64,000 bases of DNA from Oscillospiraceae bacterium. Lineage in GTDB: Bacteria; Bacillota; Clostridia; Oscillospirales; Oscillospiraceae. Below the pieces are notes generated by a model. The model did no database searches. It saw only the letters and a program-made list of their open reading frames with translations, and had not been told where the DNA came from. This document shows positions 52,598-61,642 of the stretch, piece after piece. The stretch covers positions 62,001-126,000 of the forward strand of contig JAFYAQ010000004.1 of NCBI GenBank assembly GCA_017540645.1. The letters are read 5' to 3'. Each line of letters begins with the position of its first letter. The stretch's first letter is position 1. A program made the position numbers and the translations under genes.

Positions 52598-53179
52598 ATG
52601 AAGGAATGGAGAATCCGGCCCCGGACCAAAAGGGGCATCCTGATCGCGGCGGTGCTGGTGTTCGTGGGGGCATCGGCCTGGCTGAACTGGTCGTACAATC
52701 AGCGCTGGGGCGAGGGCAGTACCGCCATGACCCAGGCGGAGGACGATCTCACCGCCACCGTAAACGCCATGCTGGGCACCCAGACGGAGAGTGGGAACAG
52801 CGCTCTGACCGCCCAGGTATCCGACTACTTTGCCAAGGCGCGCCTGACGCGGCAGCAGTCCCGGGACCAGGCTTTGTCCCTGCTGGAGACCGCGGCCAGC
52901 GCCGGCTCCGCCTCTCAGGAGGTGATCGACAGCGCCATGAACGATATCTCCGTCATGGCCAACTGGAGCCTGCTGGAGAGCAAGATCGAAAGCGAGCTGC
53001 TGGCAAAGAACTTTGCCGACTGCGTGGTGTATCTCACCGAAAACGCCTGCACCGTGGCGATCCCCGCCCCGATGGAGGGCCAGGAGGAGGCCTGCATCGC
53101 CCAGGTGACCGACGCGGTGCTGTCCAATACGGACTATACCGCCGCACAGATCAACGTGATCGAAGTCATGAACGGCTGA
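52598..53179 (+). CDS. spoIIIAH: Stage III sporulation protein AH (SpoIIIAH-like)
   Basis: A 193-residue protein with an N-terminal membrane helix (GILIAAVLVFVGASAWLNW) and an extracellular helical and beta domain of the SpoIIIAH/YscJ type, with FAKARLTRQQSRDQALSLLE and CVVYLTENACTVAIPAP. It binds SpoIIQ from the forespore side in other species; no spoIIQ gene lies in the window. AGGAGG precedes the ATG. A terminator follows, closing the spoIIIA operon. Confidence 0.92.
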   Translation: MKEWRIRPRTKRGILIAAVLVFVGASAWLNWSYNQRWGEGSTAMTQAEDDLTATVNAMLGTQTESGNSALTAQVSDYFAKARLTRQQSRDQALSLLETAASAGSASQEVIDSAMNDISVMANWSLLESKIESELLAKNFADCVVYLTENACTVAIPAPMEGQEEACIAQVTDAVLSNTDYTAAQINVIEVMNG

Positions 53180-53188
53180 TTTGACCTG

Positions 53189-53226
53189 CCGGGACCCGTC
53201 TGGGTCCCGGTTTCCTTATTTTTCGT
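53189..53226 (+). terminator. Terminator of the spoIIIA operon
   Basis: CCGGGACCC pairs with GGGTCCCGG around GTCT, followed by a T-rich tail. It separates sporulation genes from the vegetative block. Confidence 0.85.
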
Positions 53227-53268
53227 TAGAAAATCTTTTGTAATCCTCTTTATTTTTCTGATGGAATG

Positions 53269-53277
53269 TGATACGAT
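53269..53277 (+). promoter_or_regulatory. Possible extended -10 promoter of the asp23-nusB operon
   Basis: TG-A-TACGAT (TG at 53269-53270, hexamer 53272-53277) lies about 28 bases before the asp23-like start; the -35 region is T-rich but poor. Confidence 0.4.
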
Positions 53278-53304
53278 AAGCAAAGTATTTTGGGAGGTAT
53301 CGCT

Positions 53305-53682
53305 ATGCCTGAGAATTATTTGACCAGTGAAACAGAAAAAGGGAATATCAGCATCTCGGAGGACGTGATCATGGTCATGGTGACCGCGGCCGTGTCCGAG
53401 ATCGAGGGTGTGGCCAGCCTTTCCAGCGCCACCGGCACGGATATCGCCGAGTTTCTGGGTCTCAAGAATAATGCCACCAAGGGGATCAAGATCTCTACGG
53501 ATAACGGGGAAGCCGTCATCGATGTGCTGATCATGGTCCGCTACGGCTACGGCGTCACCGTGGTTGCCAAAAAGCTCCAGGAGAGAGTGGCTGCCAGTGT
53601 GGAGGCCATGACCGGCATGAAGACCCGCGTGAATGTCCATGTGACCGGCATTTCCTTTGATAAAACCGACATGAAAGGGTAA
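53305..53682 (+). CDS. Asp23/Gls24 family envelope stress protein
   Basis: A 125-residue protein with NISISEDVIMVMVTAAVSEIEGVASL and VIDVLIMVRYGYGVTVVAKKLQERV, the Asp23 pattern. Family members are abundant membrane-associated proteins linked to cell-wall stress. ATG 53305 has GGGAGGT six bases upstream; an earlier in-frame ATG at 53290 lacks this. In Firmicutes a gene of this kind often stands before nusB, as here. Confidence 0.92.
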   Translation: MPENYLTSETEKGNISISEDVIMVMVTAAVSEIEGVASLSSATGTDIAEFLGLKNNATKGIKISTDNGEAVIDVLIMVRYGYGVTVVAKKLQERVAASVEAMTGMKTRVNVHVTGISFDKTDMKG

Positions 53683-53691
53683 TATTGCCTT

Positions 53692-54132
53692 ATGACAAGA
53701 ACCAGCGCCCGCCAATTGGCTGTACAGCTGTGCTTTGCCGCCAGCGCCGGAAGCGATCTTGACCCGGAGGAGTTCCTGTCTGAGGAGTATTTTTCCGCTC
53801 TGCCCTCGGAGGAGCCCCTGTATCGGGAACTGCCGGAGGAAGAACAGAAAAGCTATATTTGCTCCATTGTAAACGGCGTCCGGGACCATATGCAGGAATT
53901 GGACGAGATCATCGCCCGCTACTCCCAGGGCTGGAAGCTCTCCCGCATTTCACACACGGCCCTGGCGGTGCTGCGCTGCGCCCTGTATGAGCTGTGCTAT
54001 ATGCCGGATGTGCCGCCGGCGGCGGCCATCAACGAGGCGGTGGAGCTTTCCAAGAGCTACGACGAGCCGGAGACCGTCAGCTTCATCAACGGGATCCTCG
54101 GCAGCTTCATGCGCGAGCGTGACGCCCGGTGA
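53692..54132 (+). CDS. nusB: Transcription antitermination factor NusB
   Basis: NusB binds the boxA element with NusE (S10) and supports rRNA antitermination. The 146-residue helical protein has SARQLAVQLCFA at the start and the family block LSRISHTALAVLRCALYEL followed by AAAINEAVELSKSYDEPETVSFINGILG. The length is typical. Its stop overlaps the xseA start. Confidence 0.95.
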   Translation: MTRTSARQLAVQLCFAASAGSDLDPEEFLSEEYFSALPSEEPLYRELPEEEQKSYICSIVNGVRDHMQELDEIIARYSQGWKLSRISHTALAVLRCALYELCYMPDVPPAAAINEAVELSKSYDEPETVSFINGILGSFMRERDAR

Positions 54133-55343
54133 TGGACAGGCCCATTCTCTCTGTCGCCGAGCTGACCGCGCATATCAAATCCCTGCTGGACACCGATCCC
54201 GCTCTGGGTCGCGTGCTGGTCCAGGGAGAGCTTTCCAATTATAAGATCTACCCCTCGGGTCATCACTATTTTACGCTCAAGGACGCGGGCGCGTCTCTCA
54301 AGTGTGTGATGTTCCGTTCCGATGCCCAGAAGCTGCGCTTTCGCCCGGAAAACGGCCTGAGCGTGGTGTGCTCCGGCCGGGTGACGGTCTATCCCCGGGA
54401 CGGGGCCTATCAGCTCTATGTCTCCGTCCTGCAGCCTGCGGGCGTGGGGGAGCTGTATCTGGCCTATGAGCAGCTGAAAAAGCGCCTGTCCGCAGAGGGA
54501 CTTTTTGACCAGGCCCATAAGAAACCACTACCCCGTATGCCGGAGCGGATCGCCGTGATCACCTCCGGGGCCGGGGCCGCGGTGAGAGATATCATCCGCA
54601 TCCTGGGCAGCCGCTGGCCTTTGAGCCGGGTGCTGGTCCTTCCGGTGCGCGTCCAGGGAAAAGAGGCGCCCGGGGAGATCGTCAACGCCATCCGCTATGC
54701 CAATCAGTGGCAGGTGGCGGATCTGATCATCACCGGCCGGGGCGGCGGCTCTATGGAAGACCTGTGGGCTTTTAACGATGAGTCGGTGGTCCGCGCGATC
54801 TATGACTCCCAGATCCCGGTGATCTCCGCCGTGGGGCATGAGCCGGACGTGACGCTCTCGGACTTTGCCGCGGACCGCCGGGCCTCCACCCCCTCCAACG
54901 GGGCGGAGATCGCCGTGCCGGACCAGCAGGAGATCCGCGCCGCGCTGCTGGAGACGGAGCTTCGGCTGCAGAAACGCTGGGAAAAGCTGCTGCAGACCCA
55001 GCGCCAGCGGCTGACGGACCTGGCCGAACGCCGTGTCATGGAGAGCCCGGAGGGCTTCATCGACCAGCGCCGGGAGGATCTGGACCGGCTCAGCCACCGC
55101 CTGATCACGGCGGAACGGGCCCTCCACACCGGGAAGGTCCAGGAACTGGGACGGCTGAGCGCCGCCCTGGAGGCTATGAGCCCCCTGAAGGTATTGGGCC
55201 GCGGCTTTTCCGTGGTAACGGATGAGCGGGGCACCGTCTTGAAAGACGCAAACTCGGTGGAACCCGGGGATATGGTAAAGATTCGAATGGAACACGGCTC
55301 CCTTCGCTGCCGTGTGGAAGATAGAACGGGGGAAGAACCATGA
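54132..55343 (+). CDS. xseA: Exodeoxyribonuclease VII large subunit
   Basis: The large subunit of exonuclease VII, which degrades single-stranded DNA. The 403-residue protein has an N-terminal OB fold (LVQGELSNYKIYPSGHHYFTLKD), the catalytic core with RGGGSMEDLWAFNDE and VGHEPDVTLSDFAADRRASTPSNGAE, and a C-terminal helical region (LGRGFSVVTDE). ATG 54132 overlaps the nusB stop. The small subunit gene follows, but after an inserted lipoprotein gene, so the two subunits are not adjacent. Confidence 0.96.
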   Translation: MDRPILSVAELTAHIKSLLDTDPALGRVLVQGELSNYKIYPSGHHYFTLKDAGASLKCVMFRSDAQKLRFRPENGLSVVCSGRVTVYPRDGAYQLYVSVLQPAGVGELYLAYEQLKKRLSAEGLFDQAHKKPLPRMPERIAVITSGAGAAVRDIIRILGSRWPLSRVLVLPVRVQGKEAPGEIVNAIRYANQWQVADLIITGRGGGSMEDLWAFNDESVVRAIYDSQIPVISAVGHEPDVTLSDFAADRRASTPSNGAEIAVPDQQEIRAALLETELRLQKRWEKLLQTQRQRLTDLAERRVMESPEGFIDQRREDLDRLSHRLITAERALHTGKVQELGRLSAALEAMSPLKVLGRGFSVVTDERGTVLKDANSVEPGDMVKIRMEHGSLRCRVEDRTGEEP

Positions 55344-56392
55344 AGAAAAACACTCTCCGCATGACCGCCTGCGTTTTGTCCGCGGTGATCTGTCTGGGAC
55401 TCTGTGCCTGCAGCGCAGAGAATTCCGGCGCTGAGGAGGCCACAGCGCCGCCGGTCAGCGTCACACCCGTGCCGACGCTGAACGCCAATCCCGGCGTGAC
55501 CGCGGAGGCGACGCCCGCCCCGGGGACGGAAGAAGACCCGGCCACGGCGACGAGCGAGCCCATCACCATCACGCTGCAGTATAACGGGACGGCCGTGGAA
55601 GCGCTGAATTTCCAGACCTCCACCGTCTTTCAGCTGACAGCGGTCACCAGCGACGGCTCCAAGGGCGGCTCCTGGACCTCCAGCGATGCCAGCGCGGCCA
55701 GCGTGGATGAAAACGGCGTCGTGACCTGCTGGAAGGTGGGTACGCCCAAGATCACCTATACCCAGGGGGATGTGAGCAAATCCGTTGCCCTGACCATTAC
55801 CGAGCCCCGGATCCGCATCCTCTTTGCCGGCGCGGTAAAATCGGATATCACGCTCAACAGCATCTGGGGCTTTGAAATCGACCTGGTGGCCGACGTGGAT
55901 CCTGTGGGCAGCACGGTCACCTGGACCTCGGATGATATCTCCGTGGCAAAGGTTTCGGAGACCGGCCACGTCACCGGGCTGAGGATGGGAACCACCACCG
56001 TTCATGCCAAGTGCGGCACCGCCGACGCCTCCTGCATCATCCGGATCACGGACAATCCCCCCAACTATGTGGCCCCCACGCCGGAGGTGGACGCCAACAC
56101 GCCCAGGATCGTGATCGTATACTGGGGCGTGCCCAATACGGATTTCACCATCTCCGTCGGCGACAAGGTACAGATGAACTATATCCGCTATAATATCGAC
56201 GAGAGCATCCCCGTCACCTGGTCCATTGCCGACACGGACTACGCCACAGTGGACGCCAACGGGGTCGTCACCGGCGTGAAGGCCACCAAGCTGAAAGACC
56301 CCTATCACCCCTATACCATCCTGACCGCCACCTGCGGCGAGTATAAATGCGAGTGCGTCGTCCGTGTGAAGGAAGCGGAAAACGCCGGGTAA
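55340..56392 (+). CDS. Lipoprotein with Ig-like (BIG2) domains
   Basis: A 350-residue protein with a signal peptide and lipobox (LCAC, Cys24), a Pro/Thr/Ala-rich spacer (about 30-75), then three Ig-like BIG2 domains (about 78-155, 158-235 and 255-345) recognisable from repeats of ASVDENGVVT, AKVSETGHVTGL and ATVDANGVVTGV. It is a surface protein of unknown role. It overlaps xseA by four bases and sits between xseA and xseB, so it shares their transcript, which is unexpected for an export protein. AT content is not raised, so transfer is not clear. Confidence 0.85.
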   Translation: MKKNTLRMTACVLSAVICLGLCACSAENSGAEEATAPPVSVTPVPTLNANPGVTAEATPAPGTEEDPATATSEPITITLQYNGTAVEALNFQTSTVFQLTAVTSDGSKGGSWTSSDASAASVDENGVVTCWKVGTPKITYTQGDVSKSVALTITEPRIRILFAGAVKSDITLNSIWGFEIDLVADVDPVGSTVTWTSDDISVAKVSETGHVTGLRMGTTTVHAKCGTADASCIIRITDNPPNYVAPTPEVDANTPRIVIVYWGVPNTDFTISVGDKVQMNYIRYNIDESIPVTWSIADTDYATVDANGVVTGVKATKLKDPYHPYTILTATCGEYKCECVVRVKEAENAG

Positions 56393-56421
56393 TTCTTTTT
56401 GATCACACTGGAGGAAATATC

Positions 56422-56697
56422 ATGGCCGAAAAGAAACTGGAATCCATGAGTTTTGAAAAAAAGCTGGCCCGTCTGGAGGAGATCGTCCGTCTGATGGAGC
56501 AGGGCGATGCCCCGCTGAACGCCTCCCTGGCCCTGTATACCGAAGGGGCTGAACTGATCCGGGAGTGCGCCCGGGAGCTGGATGAGGCGGAGCAGAGCGT
56601 GAAGCTGCTGCGCAAGGGACCAAACGGCCCGCTGCTCAAACCCATGGAGGACGATCTGGACGATGACGAATACTATGGACTTTGCTCAGGAATATGA
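56422..56697 (+). CDS. xseB: Exodeoxyribonuclease VII small subunit
   Basis: A 91-residue protein with MSFEKKLARLEEIVRLMEQGDAPL and the helical repeat typical of XseB, which makes the active enzyme with XseA. AAATATC and GGAGG precede the ATG. The C-terminal tail is acidic (MEDDLDDDEYY). The end overlaps ispA by 35 bases. Confidence 0.94.
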   Translation: MAEKKLESMSFEKKLARLEEIVRLMEQGDAPLNASLALYTEGAELIRECARELDEAEQSVKLLRKGPNGPLLKPMEDDLDDDEYYGLCSGI

Positions 56698-57550
56698 GCG
56701 CTGCCGTCTGGCGGTGAATGCGGCGCTGGAGCGCTGCTTCACCGCCGATTGCGCGCAAAGAGAACTGCTGGACGCCATGCGCTATTCTCTGCTGGCCGGC
56801 GGGAAGCGCATCCGCCCGGTGCTGCTGCTCCGCTTTGCCGCCCTGTGCGGCCTGGAGGAGACGGCGGCCATGGAGGCAGCCTGCGGCATTGAAATGCTGC
56901 ATACCTATTCCCTGATCCATGACGATCTGCCCTGTATGGACGATGACGACCTTCGCCGCGGCCGCCCCACCTGTCACAAGGTTTTCGGGGAGACCAACGC
57001 CGTTCTGGCCGGCGACGCGCTCCAGGCGGCGGCCTTTGCCCATGTGCTCTCCGCATCGGTCCCCGGGGAACGCCGGGCCGCCATGGCTCTGACGCTGGCA
57101 AAGGCTGTGGGGGAGATGGGCATGTGCGGCGGACAGTATCTGGACACCTGCCGGGAGGGCGAGCTCCGCACCGAGGAGGATCTGCTGCTTGTGCACTCCC
57201 TGAAAACCAGCGCCCTGCTTCAGGCCGCCTGCGTCATGGGTGTACAGGCCGGAAACGGCACGCCGGAGCAGCAGGCCGCTGCCGAGAGCTTTGCCCGGCA
57301 CCTGGGACTTGCCTTCCAGATCCGGGACGATATGCTGGACTGCATCTCCACCGCCGAGGAGCTGGGCAAGCCCATCGGCTCTGACGCGGAAGAGGGCAAG
57401 TTCACCTTCGCCTCTCTGTTCGGCATGGAGAAATGCGAGGAGCTGGTGCTGGATCATACGCAAAAAGCCAAGGAAGCGCTCCGCTCCGCCTTTGACGACA
57501 CCGGCTTTATGGACTGGCTGGCGGACTGGCTGGCTGTCCGACGGCATTGA
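56663..57550 (+). CDS. ispA: Polyprenyl synthetase (geranylgeranyl/farnesyl diphosphate synthase type)
   Basis: This enzyme adds isopentenyl diphosphate units to build C15 or C20 prenyl chains. The 295-residue protein has the two aspartate-rich motifs DDLPCMDDDDLRRG (first) and FQIRDDMLD (second), plus LLAGGKRIRPVLLL for substrate binding. It lies in the normal place before dxs. ATG 56663 overlaps xseB; the chain length cannot be read with certainty, but the position favours IspA. Confidence 0.93.
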   Translation: MTNTMDFAQEYERCRLAVNAALERCFTADCAQRELLDAMRYSLLAGGKRIRPVLLLRFAALCGLEETAAMEAACGIEMLHTYSLIHDDLPCMDDDDLRRGRPTCHKVFGETNAVLAGDALQAAAFAHVLSASVPGERRAAMALTLAKAVGEMGMCGGQYLDTCREGELRTEEDLLLVHSLKTSALLQAACVMGVQAGNGTPEQQAAAESFARHLGLAFQIRDDMLDCISTAEELGKPIGSDAEEGKFTFASLFGMEKCEELVLDHTQKAKEALRSAFDDTGFMDWLADWLAVRRH

Positions 57551-57583
57551 ATATTTTCACTCCTGTTTTTGAATAAATGCAAA

Positions 57584-57616
57584 AAAACCGACCTTTGCTC
57601 TTGTAAAGGTCGGTTT
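57584..57616 (+). terminator. Terminator after ispA
   Basis: AAAACCGACCTTT pairs with AAAGGTCGGTTTT around an eight-base loop, followed by CTTTG. It closes the asp23-ispA transcript. Confidence 0.8.
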
Positions 57617-57625
57617 TCTTTGTTA

Positions 57626-57634
57626 TGATATAAT
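57626..57634 (+). promoter_or_regulatory. Extended -10 promoter of dxs
   Basis: TG-A-TATAAT (TATAAT at 57629-57634) lies just after the terminator and about 30 bases before the dxs start. Confidence 0.65.
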
Positions 57635-57665
57635 AGTGAACATATAAGCGAGGTAGAGATAACCT

Positions 57666-59504
57666 TTGAGTATTTTAGAAAACATAGAGAACAATTCGGA
57701 TCTTCGTGCGGTTCCCGGCGAACAGATCCCCCCGCTGTGTGAGGAGATCCGCCAGTTTCTGGTGGAAAAGGTATCCCGCACCGGCGGGCATATCGCCTCC
57801 AACCTGGGGATGGTGGAGCTGACCGTGGCCCTCCATCGGGTATATGATCCGGAAAAAGACAAGATCCTTTTTGACGTAGGGCACCAGTCCTACGTCCATA
57901 AGCTGCTGACCGGACGCCGTTCGGGATTCGATCATCTCCGGCAGCTGGACGGACTGGCCGGCTTTCCCAAGCCCTGCGAAAGCCCGGCGGATCCTTTCGT
58001 GGCGGGACACGCCTCCGATTCCGTGTCGCTGGCCATGGGCATGGCCCGGGCCCGGACACTCCAAAAGAAAGATTTTGACGTCGTTGCCGTGATCGGCGAC
58101 GGGGCCATGACCGGAGGCCTCAGCTTTGAGGGCCTTAATGACGCCGGCGCCAGCCATGAGCCTCTGCTGGTGATCCTGAACGACAACGGCATGTCCATCA
58201 ATGAGAGCGTGGGGGGCATCTCCAAACTCCTCCGACAGGCCAGAGTCCGCCCCGGATACCTCCATTTCAAGCGGGAATACCGGAAGCTGAAGGATCGGAT
58301 GCCCACCCTTTATAATACCACCCACTGGCTCAAGGAGAATCTGAAACGGTATCTGATGCCGCCGGGGATCTTTGAGGACATGGGCTTTTTGTATCTCGGC
58401 CCGGTGAACGGCCACGATGAGCTCGCCCTGGAGGAGGCCATCCGCTGGGCGCGGGAGCTGCGGGAGCCCGTGCTGCTCCACGTGGTCACGGTGAAGGGAA
58501 AGGGGTATTCCCCCGCGGAGGAAAACCCGGAGCTGTACCACGGGGTGGACGCCTTTGACGCCCGGCGGGGTGTGGAACCCAAGCCGGCCAGCGACTTTTC
58601 CTCCTGCTTCGGCCGGACCGTCATGGAACTGGCGGAAAAGGACGAAAAGGTCTGCGCCGTTACCGCCGCCATGGAGAGCGGAACGGGCCTGGAGGGCTTT
58701 GCCAACCGTTTCCGTGACCGCTTCTTCGAACTGGGTATTGCGGAGGAACATGCCTGCGCCATGTGCGGCGGCATGGCATCCCAGGGCATGAAGCCCATTT
58801 TTGCCGTGTACTCCACGTTTTTGCAGCGCGCCTATGACATGCTCATCGAGGACGTGGGCTTGATGAAGCTGCATGTGGTCTTTGCTGTGGATCGGGCCGG
58901 GCTCGTGGGCCGGGACGGCACCACCCACCAGGGCAGCTTTGATATCGCCTATCTCAGCAGCGTCCCCGGTATGAAAATCTATGCTCCCGCCAGTTTCGCG
59001 GAGCTGCGTTCCATGCTGAAACACGCCGTGGAGGAGGAGACCGGGCCTGTGGCCGTCCGCTATCCCCGGGGCGGCGAGGGGGCCTATACCGACGATTCCA
59101 GCGCGGAGGACGCGGTCGTACTGTCGGAGGGCCGGGACCTCACCCTGGTCTGCCACGGGATATTGACCAACGAGGCCATCTCCGCCGTCCGGGAACTGGA
59201 GAAAGCGGGGATCTCGGCGGAGCTGGTCAAGCTAAACCGCGTGTTCCCGCTGCCGGAGGAGACGGTGCTTGCCTCTCTTCGGAAGACCGGGCGCCTGCTC
59301 TCGGTGGACGAGGCCTGCCGCCAGGGAAGTGTGGGTGCGCAGATCCTGACCGCCGCGGCGGAAAACGGCATTGCGCTCCGGGGCGTTCGCCGTCTGGACC
59401 TGGGCACGGGGATCGTCACCCACGGCCAGGTGGAGGCGCTGCGCTCCCGTCTGGGGCTGGACGCCGCCGGCATTGTACGGGCGGCGAAGGAGCTGATGGG
59501 ATGA
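57666..59504 (+). CDS. dxs: 1-deoxy-D-xylulose-5-phosphate synthase
   Basis: DXS starts the MEP isoprenoid pathway from pyruvate and glyceraldehyde 3-phosphate, using thiamine diphosphate. The 612-residue protein has GHQSYVHKLLTGR, the TPP motif IGDGAMTGG...NDNGMSI, GIAEEHACAMCGGMA and DRAGLVGRDGTTHQG. The start is TTG 57666, with GAGGTAGAGA upstream at some distance. It shares the transcript with tlyA, nadK, argR and recN. The downstream stop overlaps tlyA. Confidence 0.96.
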   Translation: MSILENIENNSDLRAVPGEQIPPLCEEIRQFLVEKVSRTGGHIASNLGMVELTVALHRVYDPEKDKILFDVGHQSYVHKLLTGRRSGFDHLRQLDGLAGFPKPCESPADPFVAGHASDSVSLAMGMARARTLQKKDFDVVAVIGDGAMTGGLSFEGLNDAGASHEPLLVILNDNGMSINESVGGISKLLRQARVRPGYLHFKREYRKLKDRMPTLYNTTHWLKENLKRYLMPPGIFEDMGFLYLGPVNGHDELALEEAIRWARELREPVLLHVVTVKGKGYSPAEENPELYHGVDAFDARRGVEPKPASDFSSCFGRTVMELAEKDEKVCAVTAAMESGTGLEGFANRFRDRFFELGIAEEHACAMCGGMASQGMKPIFAVYSTFLQRAYDMLIEDVGLMKLHVVFAVDRAGLVGRDGTTHQGSFDIAYLSSVPGMKIYAPASFAELRSMLKHAVEEETGPVAVRYPRGGEGAYTDDSSAEDAVVLSEGRDLTLVCHGILTNEAISAVRELEKAGISAELVKLNRVFPLPEETVLASLRKTGRLLSVDEACRQGSVGAQILTAAAENGIALRGVRRLDLGTGIVTHGQVEALRSRLGLDAAGIVRAAKELMG

Positions 59505-60307
59505 AGAAGGTTCGTCTGGATCAGCTGCTCTGCGATCAGGGCCTTTCAGAGAGCCGGGAGCGCGCCAAACGGAGCATCATGGCCGGCCTTGTGTATGTCA
59601 ACGGCCAGAAGGAGACCAAGCCCGGCACCGCCTTTCCCCCGGAGGTCAAGCTGGAGGTCCGGGGCAATCCGCTTCCCTATGTCAGCCGCGGCGGCCTGAA
59701 GCTGGAAAAAGCCCTGCGGGTGTTTCCCATCAACCCCGGGGGGATGACCTGCCTGGACTGCGGGGCCTCCATCGGGGGCTTCACGGATGTCCTGCTGAAA
59801 AACGGAGCGGCCAAAGTGTATGCCGTGGATGTGGGCTACGGCCAGCTGGCCTGGACCCTGCGCCAGGACCCCCGGGTGGTGAACATGGAGCGGACCAACA
59901 TTCGCTACGTGACCCACGACCAGATCCCGGAGGAGATGGACCTGGCCGTGGCGGATCTGAGCTTTATCTCCCTGCGCCTGGTGCTGGGGGCTGTGTACGG
60001 CCTGCTGAAGGACCACGGACAGGCGGTATGCCTGGTAAAGCCCCAGTTTGAGGCGGGGAAGGAAAAGGTCGGCAAAAAGGGCGTCGTCCGGGACAGCGCC
60101 GTTCACCGTGAGGTTTTGGAGGACTTTCTGCTATTTTCCCGGGAGGCCGGATTCGGCCTTCGGGGTTTGGATTATTCCCCGATTCGCGGCCCGGAGGGTA
60201 ACATTGAATACCTGGCCTGGCTGGAGAAGGACGGGGAGAGCATCCCGACGCCGGATCTGACGGCGCTGGTGGAGGCCTCCCATCGGGAACATGGAAAGGA
60301 TGAATAA
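59501..60307 (+). CDS. tlyA: TlyA-family 2'-O-methyltransferase (rRNA)
   Basis: TlyA proteins methylate ribose positions of 16S/23S rRNA. The 268-residue protein has an S4 RNA-binding domain at the N-terminus (VRLDQLLCDQGLSESRERAKRSIMAG, about 5-60), a FtsJ-like methyltransferase domain with LDCGASIGGFTDVLL (SAM site) and DLAVADLSFISLR, and SAVHREVLEDF. The four-base overlap with dxs and the close nadK partner are the standard Firmicute context. The target site is not fixed by sequence alone. Confidence 0.95.
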   Translation: MKKVRLDQLLCDQGLSESRERAKRSIMAGLVYVNGQKETKPGTAFPPEVKLEVRGNPLPYVSRGGLKLEKALRVFPINPGGMTCLDCGASIGGFTDVLLKNGAAKVYAVDVGYGQLAWTLRQDPRVVNMERTNIRYVTHDQIPEEMDLAVADLSFISLRLVLGAVYGLLKDHGQAVCLVKPQFEAGKEKVGKKGVVRDSAVHREVLEDFLLFSREAGFGLRGLDYSPIRGPEGNIEYLAWLEKDGESIPTPDLTALVEASHREHGKDE

Positions 60308-60309
60308 AC

Positions 60310-61194
60310 GTGGAGAAAGCCATATTGCTTTGCCCCAACGCGCATCGTGACCTTGGCCTTGCCGCCACACGCTGCGCCATGGAGCTTCTTCGCTCCCGGG
60401 GACACCAGGTACTGATTTCTCCCTTTCTCAGCGACGGGCTGGAGGATACCTGGCCGGCGGACCTGCCCACCGTATCCCTGGAGGAGGGGATCGCCCGCTC
60501 CCGCCTTGCGGTAACGCTGGGCGGCGACGGCACCATCCTCCAGATCTCCCGCTACCTTGCGGGCACCGGCGTGCCGGTGCTGGGGGTCAATATGGGCCAC
60601 ATGGGCTTCCTGGCCGAGCTGGAACGTATGGAGATCGAGCGCCTTGCGGAGGTGGCGGACGGAGACTTTACGGTCCTGCCCCGCATGATGCTGGATGTGG
60701 AGCTGTGGCGGGACGGGAAGGTGGTCTATTCCGCCCGCCCGCTGAACGAGGCGGTGGTCCGCTCCCTGGTGAGCGTGGTCCGCTTCTGTGCCTTCGGGGA
60801 CGGCAGGGAGATCACGGCCTTCTCCGGCGACGGGATCATCATCTCCACCCCCACCGGTTCCACGGCCTATTCCATGGCCGCCGGCGGCCCCATCGTGGAG
60901 CCGGAGGCGGAGTGCATCATCCTCACGCCCATCTGCGCTTTCCGGCTGGCAGCCCGGTCCTTTGTGCTGACGGCGGACCGGCATGTTTCCATCCGCAGCG
61001 TAGACCAGGGTTCCAAGGAGGTCATGCTCTCCATTGACGGCGAGCCCGTCCCGTTCCTGGAGGGGGACGAGCTTCGGGTCAGACGTTCAAAGGAAACGCT
61101 GCTGATGGCGCGTGTCAGCGACAGCAGTTTTTATGATATCGTCTATGATAAGCTGAACGACAAAATGTACACAGGGGGGACCACGGCTCCATGA
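60310..61194 (+). CDS. nadK: NAD kinase
   Basis: NadK phosphorylates NAD to NADP. The 294-residue protein has VTLGGDGTILQISR (the GGDG catalytic motif), LGVNMGHMGFLAEL and STPTGSTAYSMAAGGPIVEPE, the NAD-binding hallmarks. Translation begins at GTG 60310, two bases after the tlyA stop. It overlaps the next gene, argR, by four bases. Confidence 0.95.
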   Translation: MEKAILLCPNAHRDLGLAATRCAMELLRSRGHQVLISPFLSDGLEDTWPADLPTVSLEEGIARSRLAVTLGGDGTILQISRYLAGTGVPVLGVNMGHMGFLAELERMEIERLAEVADGDFTVLPRMMLDVELWRDGKVVYSARPLNEAVVRSLVSVVRFCAFGDGREITAFSGDGIIISTPTGSTAYSMAAGGPIVEPEAECIILTPICAFRLAARSFVLTADRHVSIRSVDQGSKEVMLSIDGEPVPFLEGDELRVRRSKETLLMARVSDSSFYDIVYDKLNDKMYTGGTTAP

Positions 61195-61640
61195 AAAACG
61201 AACGGCAGGCACAGATCCTGGATCTGATCGCCCAGAAAGATATCGAGACACAAAACCAGATGATGGAGGCCCTGGCGGAGCGCGGCGTGCGCAGCACCCA
61301 GGCCACCATCTCCCGCGACATCAAGGAGCTGCGCCTGGTTAAGGAGGCGACTCCCAACGGCGGCTATCGCTACGCCGCCCCTCTCCGGGAGAACAGCCAG
61401 GCCCATCTGTCCCGGCTGCATAAAATCTTCCGGGAGAGCGTGGTCAGCTATGACACCGCCCAGAATTTGGTGGTCATCCGCACCCTGCCGGGCCTTGCCA
61501 GCGCGGCGGCCTCGGCCATGGACAGCACGGACATTCCCAACCTGGTGGGCACGCTGGCCGGAGACGACACGGTGTTTATCGCCATGCGCACCCAGGAGGA
61601 CGCGGCGGAGTTCTGCCGTGAGATCGGAGAAATGGTGTAA
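61191..61640 (+). CDS. argR: Arginine repressor ArgR
   Basis: A 149-residue hexameric regulator. The N-terminal winged helix contains RQAQILDLIAQKDIETQNQMMEAL and VRSTQATISRDIKELRLVK (the recognition helix region, about 33-52). The C-terminal half has VVIRTLPGLASAAASAMDS and VGTLAGDDTVFIAMR, the arginine-binding and oligomerisation domain. It controls arginine metabolism genes elsewhere; none lies in the window. It is translationally coupled to nadK, and recN follows after two bases. Confidence 0.96.
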   Translation: MKNERQAQILDLIAQKDIETQNQMMEALAERGVRSTQATISRDIKELRLVKEATPNGGYRYAAPLRENSQAHLSRLHKIFRESVVSYDTAQNLVVIRTLPGLASAAASAMDSTDIPNLVGTLAGDDTVFIAMRTQEDAAEFCREIGEMV

Positions 61641-61642
61641 GG

